Shown here: positions 8,370 through 16,682 of the stretch, in pieces
Layout: every line of letters starts with the position of its first letter
How positions within the stretch are numbered: the stretch's first letter is position 1
DNA from: DATMQA01 sp035566895
GTDB taxonomy: Bacteria > Verrucomicrobiota > Verrucomicrobiia > Limisphaerales > UBA8199
Reading direction: 5' to 3'
NCBI GenBank assembly: GCA_035566895.1
Contig: DATMQA010000180.1
Location: 1-48,201 of the forward strand
DNA length: 48,201 nt
The notes under the pieces: model-generated
Databases searched by the model: none
The model's input: the letters and a program-made list of their open reading frames with translations, nothing else
What the model was told of the DNA's origin: nothing
Program-made: the position numbers and the translations under genes

Positions 8370-10514
8370 TCATTTCTGAGTGCCCGGATTCAATGCCTCC
8401 ATCTGCTGTCTCGCCTCCTCGTAATCCGGTCTCAGCCGCAGCGCCTCCCGGAGATGCGCTACCGCGTCCTCCCTCTTTCCGAGGCGCGCCAGCGCCAAAC
8501 CGAGATTGAAATGGGCTTCGGGATTGTTCGCGTTCAACTTCAGGGCCTCGGTGTATTGAGGTACGGCCTCGTCAAGCCGGCCCAGTTCCGCCAGCGCATT
8601 CCCCAAATTATTGTGCGCCTGCGCATCGATTGGATTGAGCAGCAGCGATTTCTGGTATTCGCTGATGGCCTCGTCGAGTTTATGTTGTGCCGCGAGCGCG
8701 TTGCCGAGATTGCTATGCGCGCTGGCATAGTTCGGTTTGAAACGCAAGGCCGCCCGGAAGTGAATAATGGCTTCATCCAGGTTCCCACGCATCGCCAGCG
8801 CGATACCGAGATTGTTGTGCGCATCCGCATGCTCGGGATTGTGTTTGAGAACAAATAAGTACTGCTCGATCGCTTCGTTGCCTCTGCCGGTTTCAGAAAA
8901 CGCGTTGCCCAGATTATTGTGAACCTCCACATTATCAGGCCGGACCTTTAGGGCCTCCTCGTAAAAGCCGAACGCTTCCCCGTATCTCTTCTGACCCGCC
9001 AAGGCATAGCCCATATTGTTGAGCGCATCCTCGTATTGCGGATTAATCTCAAGGGATCTGCGGTAGTAACCGATCGCTTCGGCCGACCTCCCTTTCCCGG
9101 ACAGATAAAACCCAATATTATTATACGCCAGGTAGTTCCTGGGCGTTACCTGGACCGCGCGCAGGAAGAGCGTCTCGCTGTTTCGCCAATAGAGGATCTG
9201 CCGCATCGTCAGCGCCGCGCAAAACATCAGCGACAACCCCGCTCCCAGTGCCAGATTCGCGTGACCGGTCCACCTCGGCGCCACCTCGCTGATTCCCCAG
9301 GTGATCACGATCAAAATCCCGATCAAGGGCACATACATATAACGGTCCGCCATCGATTGAATTCCCACTTGCACCAGGCCAATGACCGGCACCAGTGTGC
9401 CCAAAAACCACAGCCACCCCACCACCAAATAGGGCCGCTGCCGCCCGAGCACCACGACCGCCACGCATATGGCAACCAACAACAGGGTCGCCACCACCAC
9501 CTCCCACGCCGGCCAATGCCCGGGATGCGGGTAGAGGACCGAAAGGTCCAACGGCCAAAATGTTTTGCCGAGGTACCTTCCGTAGGACACCACCGCATTA
9601 CCGCCCCGCGCGCCGAGCGACAAGATCGTCGAAACCGCCCCGCCCTTTCTTTGCACCTGAAAAGTGACTGCGCACGAGACCAGACTCAGTATAAGGAAGG
9701 GGGCCTTCTCCCACACAAGAGAGAGGAAGGTTTCGACTTTTGATTTTTGATTTTCGAATCCGCAGCGCTGGAGCGGCCAGTAATCGAGCAGCAGCAGAAC
9801 AAATGGCACCGTCACCAGCATCGGCTTGCTCATGAGGCCGAACGCAAACAAGACAATCGATAGCCAATAATACAACCAGGCGTGATGCGCGGCGGGTTGT
9901 CCCTGCTCCATGGGCTGTGGACTGCGCACCGTTGGCTCCCGATCTTTGATCCTGGGCTTTGGACTTTGGTCTTTGGACTTTGGTCTCTGAACCGTGCGTT
10001 CTGGCCTTGAGACTGTGGACTGCGCATCATGGACTCTGGACTCCACATACCGCGTATAAGCCCAGAGTGTCAGCAGGAAAAAACACCCACTTAACACATC
10101 TTTCCGTTCCGAAACCCACGCCACTGATTCGACGTGCAGCGGATGCAAGCCGAACAGCGCAGCCACGAAAGCGCTACGCCACACGGCTGCCGTCATCCGC
10201 CGCAAAACCAGGAACAGCAGCAACGTATTGGCGATATGAAAAGCGACATTGACCAAGTGGTGCCCCCAGGCGTGTTCGCCAAAAAGCTGCCAATCCGTCA
10301 TGTGCGACAGCCAGGTCAAAGGGTGCCAATTGCTTGCATGCCCGGTCGTAAACGCCCAAATCACATTCGCCAAGCTAAACCCGCCTTGCACGTGAATATT
10401 CGCGGTGACGTAGTCCGAATCGTCATAATTGACGAAATCATTCAGGGCGACTGGCCAGTACACCGCCGCCGTGACCAGGACCAACAAAAGACAAATGACC
10501 TTGGGAGAACGCAT
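8370..10514 (-). CDS. TPR-repeat membrane glycosyltransferase (TMTC/PMT-like)
   Basis: The N-terminal half is a polytopic GT-C type membrane domain. It has the family blocks FVNYDDSDYV, NWHPLTWLSHM and GLHPLHVESVAWVSERKDVL, then GLMSKPMLVTVPFVLLLLDY. The C-terminal half is about eight TPR units (for example AHNNLGNALAELGRLDEAVP and AHFNLGLALARLGKREDAV). Eukaryotic TMTC proteins with this layout transfer O-mannose; the bacterial substrates are unknown. ATG 10514 is favoured: a strong GGGAGGAG sequence lies 3 nt upstream of it (10518-10525), whereas the longer frame to 10610 adds unrelated sequence. Two heptamer-repeat stretches (9734-9761 and 9954-9988) lie inside the reading frame. The second lies in a Ser/Pro/Lys/Arg-rich stretch of about 50 residues that interrupts the membrane domain. 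Confidence 0.85.
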   Translation of the reverse strand: MRSPKVICLLLVLVTAAVYWPVALNDFVNYDDSDYVTANIHVQGGFSLANVIWAFTTGHASNWHPLTWLSHMTDWQLFGEHAWGHHLVNVAFHIANTLLLFLVLRRMTAAVWRSAFVAALFGLHPLHVESVAWVSERKDVLSGCFFLLTLWAYTRYVESRVHDAQSTVSRPERTVQRPKSKDQSPKPRIKDREPTVRSPQPMEQGQPAAHHAWLYYWLSIVLFAFGLMSKPMLVTVPFVLLLLDYWPLQRCGFENQKSKVETFLSLVWEKAPFLILSLVSCAVTFQVQRKGGAVSTILSLGARGGNAVVSYGRYLGKTFWPLDLSVLYPHPGHWPAWEVVVATLLLVAICVAVVVLGRQRPYLVVGWLWFLGTLVPVIGLVQVGIQSMADRYMYVPLIGILIVITWGISEVAPRWTGHANLALGAGLSLMFCAALTMRQILYWRNSETLFLRAVQVTPRNYLAYNNIGFYLSGKGRSAEAIGYYRRSLEINPQYEDALNNMGYALAGQKRYGEAFGFYEEALKVRPDNVEVHNNLGNAFSETGRGNEAIEQYLFVLKHNPEHADAHNNLGIALAMRGNLDEAIIHFRAALRFKPNYASAHSNLGNALAAQHKLDEAISEYQKSLLLNPIDAQAHNNLGNALAELGRLDEAVPQYTEALKLNANNPEAHFNLGLALARLGKREDAVAHLREALRLRPDYEEARQQMEALNPGTQK
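9734..9761. repeat. heptamer tandem repeat inside the TPR gene
   Basis: Four consecutive 7-mers (CGACTTT, TGATTTT twice, CGAATCC) sit in frame and encode part of ENQKSKVETF in the membrane domain. Confidence 0.65.
9954..9988. repeat. heptamer tandem repeat inside the TPR gene
   Basis: Five consecutive 7-mers of the GGACTTT/GGTCTTT type. Read on the coding strand they give RPKSKDQSPK-like text inside a poorly conserved hydrophilic loop. The 14-mer CTGTGGACTGCGCA occurs twice nearby (about 9915 and 10013), suggesting that the whole loop, roughly 9890-10045, is repeat-derived. Confidence 0.7.
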
Positions 10515-10517
10515 CTT

Positions 10518-10525
10518 CTCCTCCC
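10518..10525 (-). promoter_or_regulatory. strong ribosome binding site that fixes a start
   Basis: On the minus strand GGGAGGAG lies 3 nt before ATG 10514. This is one of the few clear Shine-Dalgarno sequences in the window and decides the start of the TPR/GT gene. Confidence 0.7.
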
Positions 10526-10815
10526 AAAATGCCACCTTGGGCGGTGAGCCCGCTTCTCCTTTAGAAAATCGTTGTCCGTGTTCAGCCATGACGCGTCGTT
10601 GCGCTGGCACAACTAACCAAAATTACTCGTGGGAGAAATCAAAAAGCTCAGCGAGAGTGTCTCGCACCAGCTATTCGGGAGCAGACCTGACTTTTCGCGC
10701 CTCACGTTTCATCCATCACTCCACCACTCTCTCGCCTCACCCAGTCCGCACCCGCAATAAACACATGGTTAATAATTACTTTACTTGGAGGGCTTGACCG
10801 CGCACAGTATCGCGA

Positions 10816-12819
10816 GTGGATGTTATATCGTTGCGCGAGAGGAATTTAGGGGACAAATCTCGCCAACCGCCGCCTGAGCTGTCCTCGCAACATGACCTGT
10901 TAACCGCCATCCGGCGGTCGCAGGACTATTTGCTTGGCCTCCAGAAACCCGAGGGCTACTGGGTTGGCGAGCTGATGGTCGATGCCACGCTGGTCGCCGA
11001 CAAAATCGCCTACCACCATTGGAACGGCAAAATCGACCCGGATTGGCAGCGCAAAGCAGTAAACCAGCTCTTCTCGATGCAGTTGCCCGATGGGGGCTGG
11101 AACATCTACTACGGCGGCCCTCCGGAGATCAATGCCACCATCAAGTGCTACCTGGCCCTCAAGTTGGCTGGGGTGGCCGTCACTGACCGGCGCATGCTAC
11201 GGGCGCGCGAGGTGGCCCTGAATCTCGGCGGGGTCCCCCGAATGAACACTTTCTCCAAGCTTTTCCTGGCACTGCTCGGATTGTTCCCCTGGGAATACGT
11301 TCCGACGATTCCATGCGAAGTTGTCCTGATCGGCAAATGGTTTTATGTCAATTTCAATGAGATGAGTTCCTGGAGCCGCTCCATGCTCGTGCCTCTGGCC
11401 ATCATCAACCATTTCAAACCGACCCGCTACCTCCGGATTAATCTCAACGAACTCTACCCCGAAGGCATCCACGAACGCGATCTGGCACTGGCTCCCGACC
11501 CCGAGCGGCTGACCTGGCGCAACTTTTTCCTCTGGCTGGATCGCGTCCACAAGTTTGCCGAGTGGTTCGCCGAGAATGATCTTCATCCTTTCCGCAAACG
11601 CGCGCTCAGGAAGGCCGAGCAATGGATGCTCGACCGATTCGAGGGCACCGACGGTTTGGCGGCAATTTTCCCCGGCATGCTCAACTCTCTGATCGCACTG
11701 AAGGTGCTGGGCTATCCCGACGATCATCCGCAGGTACTGCGGACCGCAAAGCACTTCAAAGACCTCGAACACGAGACCGAACACAGCGTCCGTATCGAGC
11801 CTTGTTTTTCTCCGGTCTGGGACACCGCGATTGTCGCCATTTGCCTGCACGAATCGGGCGTCTCCAGCAGCCATCCTGGGCTCAAGCGCGCCACCGAATG
11901 GCTCATGACCAAGGAAATCCGTTTCCGCGGTGACTGGCATTACAAGAACCCCGCCAAAGTCGAACCGAGCGGTTGGGTCTTTGAATTCGAGAACAAATGG
12001 AATCCTGACGTCGATGATACCGCAATGGTTCTGCTGGCCTTGCGCAAAGTCCCGACCGATGACCGCCGCAAGCGCGACGAATGTTTCCAACGCGGTCTCA
12101 AATGGATGCTCACCTTCCAGTGCAAAGACGGCGGGTGGGCCGCCTTTGACAAAGATTGCACCAAGGGCGTTCTCGAGAAGGTCCCCTTCGCCGATCACAA
12201 CGCCATGCTCGATCCCGAATGCGCCGACATCACCGCGCGCATTCTGGAATTGCTCGGCTACGAAGGCTGGAGCGTGGACCATCCGCAGGTCCAAAAGGCG
12301 CTGCGTTACCTTCGCGAGCATCAGGAGGAAGACGGCTCCTGGTATGGCCGCTGGGGCGTCAACTACATCTATGGCACCTGGCAGGTGTTGCGCGGCCTGC
12401 GGGCTTTGAACCTGGACATGACCCAGCCGTGGCTGCTCAAAGCCCGCGATTGGCTCGAAAGCGTCCAGCACGAGGACGGCGGGTGGGGCGAACGCGGCAA
12501 CACTTATGACGACCCGGTTTTCAAAGGCCAAGGCCCCAGCACGGCCTCTCAAACCGCCTGGGCTCTCATGGGCCTGTGCGCCTTTGATGAACCTGAGCGC
12601 CCGAGCGTTCAGCGCGGTATCGAGTATCTGATCCGCACGCAAAACCCGGATGGCTCCTGGACCGAACACGAAACCACCGGCACCGGCTTTCCGAAAGTGT
12701 TTTATCTCAAATACGACATGTACCGCAACAGTTGGCCGCTCCTGGCGCTCGCCACTTACCGGAACCTGCTCGAGCGACCCAAGGCAGAAAACGACGTCCC
12801 GAACGGAGTGGTGGAGTGA
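10816..12819 (+). CDS. shc: squalene-hopene cyclase
   Basis: The 667-residue enzyme cyclises squalene to hopene/hopanol for membrane hopanoids and acts at the cytoplasmic membrane. The catalytic DXDDT motif is D398-V-D-D401-T in WNPDVDDTAMVLLAL. QW repeats are plentiful: LPDGGWNIYYGG near 95, CKDGGWAAFD near 437, EDGSWYGRWGVNYIYGTWQ near 510, EDGGWGERGN near 555, and NPDGSWTEHETTGTGFPK near 610. The length is normal for the family. The only possible start after an upstream stop (10795) is GTG 10816; a GGAGG lies 24 nt before it, too far for a standard site. No squalene synthase or other hpn gene is adjacent, so the hopanoid genes appear dispersed. Transcription is divergent from the TPR/GT gene. 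Confidence 0.95.
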   Translation: MDVISLRERNLGDKSRQPPPELSSQHDLLTAIRRSQDYLLGLQKPEGYWVGELMVDATLVADKIAYHHWNGKIDPDWQRKAVNQLFSMQLPDGGWNIYYGGPPEINATIKCYLALKLAGVAVTDRRMLRAREVALNLGGVPRMNTFSKLFLALLGLFPWEYVPTIPCEVVLIGKWFYVNFNEMSSWSRSMLVPLAIINHFKPTRYLRINLNELYPEGIHERDLALAPDPERLTWRNFFLWLDRVHKFAEWFAENDLHPFRKRALRKAEQWMLDRFEGTDGLAAIFPGMLNSLIALKVLGYPDDHPQVLRTAKHFKDLEHETEHSVRIEPCFSPVWDTAIVAICLHESGVSSSHPGLKRATEWLMTKEIRFRGDWHYKNPAKVEPSGWVFEFENKWNPDVDDTAMVLLALRKVPTDDRRKRDECFQRGLKWMLTFQCKDGGWAAFDKDCTKGVLEKVPFADHNAMLDPECADITARILELLGYEGWSVDHPQVQKALRYLREHQEEDGSWYGRWGVNYIYGTWQVLRGLRALNLDMTQPWLLKARDWLESVQHEDGGWGERGNTYDDPVFKGQGPSTASQTAWALMGLCAFDEPERPSVQRGIEYLIRTQNPDGSWTEHETTGTGFPKVFYLKYDMYRNSWPLLALATYRNLLERPKAENDVPNGVVE

Positions 12820-12837
12820 GGAGCGCTGGTTCTCTGA

Positions 12838-12996
12838 GCTCCAAACCCCAACCTCCAATCCAGTTCGCCACCATCGCACCGCGTTGCGTCAGCCTCAGGC
12901 TATTATCTCTCCCGCCTCCCTGGGCGGCGGCGACTTGCTATTGGAATTTGGAGTTTGATGCTTCTCTGGTGCCTGGGGTTTGGAGTTTGGAATTTG
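12838..12996. repeat. heptamer-type repeats upstream of pyrD
   Basis: The 226-bp gap between shc and pyrD starts with CTCCAAA/CCCCAAC/CTCCAAT 7-mers near 12839. Complementary-type words (TTTGGAG, TTTGGAA, TTTGCAT) follow at 12941-12998. Near 13006-13036 the near-identical pair CCACCACTCGGTCACC and CCACCACTCGATCACC follows. No promoter or gene is evident. Confidence 0.55.
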
Positions 12997-13045
12997 CATC
13001 ACCCCACCACTCGGTCACCCCACCACTCGATCACCGCACTCTGCC

Positions 13046-14287
13046 ATGAGCTGGTTTTACCGCTGCCTGCTCCGGCCGGTTCTCTTCACACAAAACGCCG
13101 AGGAGATTCACAACCGCACCATGGCTGCCCTGGGTTGGGCCAGTCGCCATGAACTGGTGGCGGGCGCGCTCGAATCCTTCTTCGGCGGGCCGGAACTGCC
13201 AATCGAGGTATTCGGCCTCCGATTCCCCCATCCTGTCGGCTTGGCCGCCGGCATGGATAAATACGCCGAAGCGCTTCCGATTTGGCAGGCGCTTGGCTTC
13301 GGCTTCACCGAATTGGGCGCAGTGACGTGGCTTTCCCAACCCGGCAATCCTCCTCCACGAGTTTTTCGGGCAATCAGGGATGAAGCTATCATCAACCGCA
13401 TGGGCTTCAACAATCCCGGCGCCCAGGCCGTGGCGCAAACCCTTGCCCAATGGCGGGCCCTCGGCCGCTGGCCGCAGCACCCGGTGGGGATGAATCTCGG
13501 CAAATCCAAGCTCACGCCATTGGTCCAAGCGCCGCAGGATTACGCCGATTCGCTGCGCGTTTTGCTGCCGCACCTGGATTTCTTTGTCGTCAACGTCAGC
13601 TCCCCTAACACGCCGAACTTGCGTCAATTGCAAGACAAAACGGCCCTGGATGAAATCCTGGCAGCGCTCAATGAAGTCCAAAGTCCAAAGTCCAAAGTCC
13701 AAAGTCAGCCAAGTGATGGGCAGCGAGGGTCCAGTCGCGATGAGACTCCCGGAGAAACCTTCACGCATGACGCATCACGCATCACTGCCCCTCACTCTCC
13801 CGCTCCGAATCCCCTGCTCCCCACTCCCCCTGCCCGCAAGCCCCTGCTGGTCAAAGTCGCGCCCGACCTCTCGTTCGACGCTCTTGACGAAATTCTCCAA
13901 CTTGTCAGTCCCCGTCAGGTCGCCGGCATCGTCGCTACCAACACCACAATCACGCGTCCGCAGGCCGCTGCTCAGGCCTTGCAACAAATCTATTCCGAGG
14001 CGGGTGGGCTGAGCGGGCGTCCTTTGCGCGCGCGCAGCACCGAGGTGGTCCGGCATCTTTACCGCCAAACCAAGGGAACCCTCCCGATTATCGGGGTGGG
14101 CGGGATTTTCGACGCTGCCGATGCTTGGGAAAAGATCACCGCCGGGGCGAGCCTGGTCCAGCTATACACTGGTTTGGTTTATGAAGGCCCCGGCCTGGCG
14201 AAGGCGATTGTCACGGGCCTGCTCGAGCGGTTGGAGCAAGCGGGCATGACCGCCCTGAGCGAAGCCATCGGAATAGCAGCACGGTAG
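13046..14287 (+). CDS. pyrD: dihydroorotate dehydrogenase (quinone), class 2
   Basis: This membrane-associated flavoenzyme oxidises dihydroorotate to orotate in pyrimidine synthesis. Family blocks are FPHPVGLAAGMDKYAEALP, GFGFTELGAVT, NRMGFNNPGA, FFVVNVSSPNTPNLRQLQ (the SSPNT serine is the class 2 catalytic base), LLVKVAPDLS, GIVATNTTI, GLSGRPL and GVGGI. ATG 13046 gives the usual class 2 N-terminus (MSWFYRCLLRPVLF). The oddity is a roughly 53-residue in-frame insert (13676-13834) between ALNE and KPLLVKVAPD. It starts with four perfect GTCCAAA heptamers and includes three ACGCATC/G heptamers. Related enzymes have only a short loop there. The frame is intact, so the enzyme may still work. Confidence 0.93.
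   Translation: MSWFYRCLLRPVLFTQNAEEIHNRTMAALGWASRHELVAGALESFFGGPELPIEVFGLRFPHPVGLAAGMDKYAEALPIWQALGFGFTELGAVTWLSQPGNPPPRVFRAIRDEAIINRMGFNNPGAQAVAQTLAQWRALGRWPQHPVGMNLGKSKLTPLVQAPQDYADSLRVLLPHLDFFVVNVSSPNTPNLRQLQDKTALDEILAALNEVQSPKSKVQSQPSDGQRGSSRDETPGETFTHDASRITAPHSPAPNPLLPTPPARKPLLVKVAPDLSFDALDEILQLVSPRQVAGIVATNTTITRPQAAAQALQQIYSEAGGLSGRPLRARSTEVVRHLYRQTKGTLPIIGVGGIFDAADAWEKITAGASLVQLYTGLVYEGPGLAKAIVTGLLERLEQAGMTALSEAIGIAAR
13676..13783. repeat. heptamer tandem repeats inserted in pyrD
   Basis: GTCCAAA is repeated four times without error at 13676-13703. A second set, ACGCATG/ACGCATC/ACGCATC, is at 13763-13783. Both lie in an insert whose length (159 bp) is a multiple of three, so the pyrD frame is preserved. 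Confidence 0.85.
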
Positions 14288-14325
14288 CACCCGGCTGCTC
14301 CTCCCCCAGGCAAGCAAACTAGTGG

Positions 14326-14343
14326 TCAGTAATCAGTAATCAG
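14326..14343. repeat. TCAGTAA heptamer repeat
   Basis: Two and a half copies of TCAGTAA lie in the 198-bp gap after pyrD, followed by the palindrome CCTCCCGGGAGG near 14358. No gene is visible in the gap. Confidence 0.55.
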
Positions 14344-14419
14344 AAGGGAAGGTCCCTCCCGGGAGGCAAACCTCATTGTTTAAACTCATTTTTGCCCATT
14401 TTAAGTCGATTTTCCTTGC

Positions 14420-14448
14420 TTGACCATTGCCCCTAAATGCATTATGCA
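14420..14448 (+). promoter_or_regulatory. candidate sigma-70 promoter for the HU/IHF-hisS pair
   Basis: TTGACC at 14420-14425 is followed after 17 bp by TATGCA at 14443-14448, placing transcription start about 30 bp before ATG 14486. The -35 is good and the -10 moderate. This is pattern recognition only. Confidence 0.35.
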
Positions 14449-14485
14449 CAAGAAGTTGCCCGGATGTTACCTAACCCCATTACGT

Positions 14486-14833
14486 ATGACTCTAACAAAG
14501 CGCGACTTGGTAGTTCGCATCAGCGAAGAGACTGAATTGAACCAGCAACACGTGCTGGCGGTCATCCAAAAAACTCTCGATCACATCGCCGAGGCCCTGG
14601 CCAAAGGCGAAAAAGTGGAGCTCCGAAACTTCGGGGTGTTTGAGGTCAAAGTGCGCCGCGCCCGTATCGGCCGCAACCCCAATGCTCCTTCCACAGATGT
14701 CCCTATCCCCGAGCGGTCCGTGGTAAAATTCAAGCCTGGCAAGGAGATGCGCGCCGAGGTTTTCAAACTGCCGCCGCCAAAAAAAATCATAGCGCCAACC
14801 CAGGGGCAGGCCAAACCCGACGGATCGCCATAA
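14486..14833 (+). CDS. HU/IHF family DNA-binding protein
   Basis: A nucleoid protein of about 115 residues of the bacterial histone-like family. It opens with MTLTKRDLVVRISEETELNQ and has the conserved core VELRNFGVFEVKVRRARIGR, the beta-arm tip NPNAPSTDVPIPERSVVKF and the close KPGKEMRAEV. The arm contains the Arg-Asn-Pro motif that inserts into DNA. The tail is longer than in HU (about 20 extra Pro/Lys-rich residues). ATG 14486 aligns with the family start; the upstream frame to 14420 adds unrelated residues. It ends 10 bp before hisS, so they are probably cotranscribed. Whether it is HU-like (homodimer) or an IHF subunit cannot be told from sequence alone. Confidence 0.9.
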   Translation: MTLTKRDLVVRISEETELNQQHVLAVIQKTLDHIAEALAKGEKVELRNFGVFEVKVRRARIGRNPNAPSTDVPIPERSVVKFKPGKEMRAEVFKLPPPKKIIAPTQGQAKPDGSP

Positions 14834-14843
14834 CCACCGAGTT

Positions 14844-16097
14844 ATGGACCGTCTGCCAGGGTTTCGAGATTTCTATCCTGAACCGCTCCCACAATCCGAT
14901 CTGTGGAGCGCCGATGCGCGCGAATACATCTTTGAGAAGTGGCGTGCCACCGCCCGGCGGTACGGCTTCCGCCAATATGACGGCCCACCGCTGGAACCTC
15001 TGGAACTCTTCACCACTAAGAGCGGCGAGGAAATTGTCGGGCAGCTTTATAATTTCAAAGACAAAGGAGAGCGCGACGTCACCTTGCGCCCCGAGATGAC
15101 CCCTACGCTGGCCCGCATGATCGCGGCCCACGAGCGCAGCTACAAAAAGCCCGTCAAGTGGTTCGCCATTCCCCAACTCTTTCGGTACGAGCGCCAGCAG
15201 AAAGGCCGCCTTCGCGAGCACTTCCAGTTCAACGCTGACATCCTGGGTGAGACCGCTCCGGCTGCCGATGCTGAGCTCATTGCCCTGTTGATTGATTCCC
15301 TTCGGGCACTGGGACTCACTGAAGTTGATTTTGTCATTCGTCTTAGCAGCCGGAATGCCTGGCACGACTTCTTTGTTCAACACCAAGGGGACCCAGCCAA
15401 AGAAGACGCGTTTTACCAAGTCATCGATAAACTCGAACGGGAAGACCCCCAGACTAATGAACAAAAGCTCACGGCGCTGGGTTTCTCACTCGTCGAGGTG
15501 ATGGCCCTCATTGAGGAGGGGAAGCCAACGGCCGAACTGGGCAGGATTCTGGAAAATCTCGCCGCGCGCGGGTTGGGCGGTTATGTGAAAGTGGACTATG
15601 GCGTCATTCGCGGCCTGGCTTACTACACCGGTATTGTCTTTGAGGCCTTCGACCGGAAAGGCGAACTCCGTGCCATTGCCGGCGGCGGACGCTACGACAA
15701 CCTGGTCAAGCTGATCAGCGGCGGCAAAGTGGACCTCCCTGCTCTCGGCTTCGGCATGGGCGACGTCGTCCTGCTGGAACTCCTCAAGGCCCGGGGGTTG
15801 CTGCCGAAGTTCGATGCGGCGCTGGACGCTTTTTGTCTCATCGAAGATGAGACCCTGCGCAATGACTCATTAAAGCTGATTCAGGACCTTCGCAGCTCCG
15901 GGCTGGTGATAGATTATTCGCTGACGCCCGCCAAACCGGACAAGCAATTCAAGCGCGCCCAGGAACTAAGAGCCTCCCACAGCATCAAACTCGAGCGCAA
16001 CCAGGCAGGTGGCCTCGCTGCCAAAATCAAAGACCTCAAAACACGGGAAGAAAAGACCGTGAAACCCGCGGAGGCGCCAGCAGGGCTGAGGGGCTAG
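14844..16097 (+). CDS. hisS: histidyl-tRNA synthetase
   Basis: This class II aminoacyl-tRNA synthetase of 417 residues charges tRNA-His. Motif 2 region is FRYERQQKGRLREHFQFN. The HisS-specific block GLAYYTGIVFEAFD is near residue 257 and motif 3 region is ALGFGMGDVVL near 300. The N-terminal motif 1 region LPGFRDFYP and VTLRPEMTPTLARM are also present. The C-terminal part, from about 325, is the anticodon-binding domain. Length is typical. It follows the HU/IHF gene by 10 bp and ends at a long stretch of heptamer repeats shared with the end of the convergent rplS. Confidence 0.96.
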   Translation: MDRLPGFRDFYPEPLPQSDLWSADAREYIFEKWRATARRYGFRQYDGPPLEPLELFTTKSGEEIVGQLYNFKDKGERDVTLRPEMTPTLARMIAAHERSYKKPVKWFAIPQLFRYERQQKGRLREHFQFNADILGETAPAADAELIALLIDSLRALGLTEVDFVIRLSSRNAWHDFFVQHQGDPAKEDAFYQVIDKLEREDPQTNEQKLTALGFSLVEVMALIEEGKPTAELGRILENLAARGLGGYVKVDYGVIRGLAYYTGIVFEAFDRKGELRAIAGGGRYDNLVKLISGGKVDLPALGFGMGDVVLLELLKARGLLPKFDAALDAFCLIEDETLRNDSLKLIQDLRSSGLVIDYSLTPAKPDKQFKRAQELRASHSIKLERNQAGGLAAKIKDLKTREEKTVKPAEAPAGLRG

Positions 16098-16108
16098 TTA
16101 TTCGAAAC

Positions 16109-16195
16109 TCCAAATTTCAAACACCAAACTCCAGGAAAACTCCAAATATCAAACTTCAAAGCCCAACGCTTGCCACCCTTTGAAATTTGGAATTT
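16109..16195. repeat. heptamer repeats between hisS and rplS
   Basis: Seven or more 7-mers ending in CAAA (CTCCAAA, TTTCAAA, CACCAAA, CTCCAAA, TATCAAA, CTTCAAA) run from 16109 to 16160. The complementary pattern TTTGAAATTTGGAATTTG follows at 16180-16197. The arms can pair, so the stretch could act as a bidirectional terminator for the convergent genes. Confidence 0.7.
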
Positions 16196-16197
16196 GT

Positions 16198-16602
16198 TTA
16201 TTCCTTCGCCGCCGCCGGCTCCCCGGCCGCCTCTGCTTCCGGGGCCTGCCGACCTTCCTTCTCTTTCACGAGCGTCGCGCCCTTGCCCAGGCGCTTGCGC
16301 AGGTAGGTCAATTTCGCTCGCCGGGCTCGCCCCTGGCGCTCGACTTCAACCTTGTCCACGCGCGGCGAATGCACTGGAAAAACACGCTCGACCCCTTCCC
16401 CGTAGCTGATACGCCGCACGGTGAACATCTCGTTCAATCCGCGCCCGCGGCGGCCAATCACCACCCCGGAAAATATCTGAATGCGCTCTTTGTCGCCTTC
16501 GACCACTTTGGTGTGTACGCGCACAGTGTCGCCCACCGCGAAATTCGCGGGCTGTTTACGAAACTGTTCGGATTCAATTTTGTCTAGTAATGCCTGATTC
16601 AT
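16198..16602 (-). CDS. rplS: 50S ribosomal protein L19
   Basis: L19 sits at the 30S-50S interface. The 134-residue protein shows the family pattern: FAVGDTVRVHTKVVEGDKER near 27, IQIFSGVVIGRRGRGLNEMF, then VRRISYGEGVERVFPVHSP and RRAKLTYLRKRLGKGA. The family core is about 115 residues. Here an Ala/Glu-rich tail of about 18 residues is added (residues 117-134). It is the last gene of the minus-strand operon rpsP-khpA-trmD-rplS, 80 bp after trmD. Confidence 0.96.
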   Translation of the reverse strand: MNQALLDKIESEQFRKQPANFAVGDTVRVHTKVVEGDKERIQIFSGVVIGRRGRGLNEMFTVRRISYGEGVERVFPVHSPRVDKVEVERQGRARRAKLTYLRKRLGKGATLVKEKEGRQAPEAEAAGEPAAAKE

Positions 16603-16646
16603 AAAACGTGTTGTACTGTACCGTGGAGTCGAGCACCAGGGTACCT

Positions 16647-16661
16647 GGCGCCAAAGGCGCC
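16647..16661. promoter_or_regulatory. hairpin between trmD and rplS
   Basis: GGCGCC (16647-16652) and GGCGCC (16656-16661) flank an AAA loop in the 80-bp trmD-rplS gap. It has no U-tract and lies inside an operon, so it may tune the relative level of rplS or be an RNA-processing site. Confidence 0.3.
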
Positions 16662-16682
16662 TTCCAGCCCATCATCCGTTCT

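Noticed and set aside
11197..12879. 560-codon frame antisense to the squalene-hopene cyclase
   Set aside because: It mirrors the codon pattern of shc, has no family text and no ribosome site; the plus strand carries a complete cyclase.
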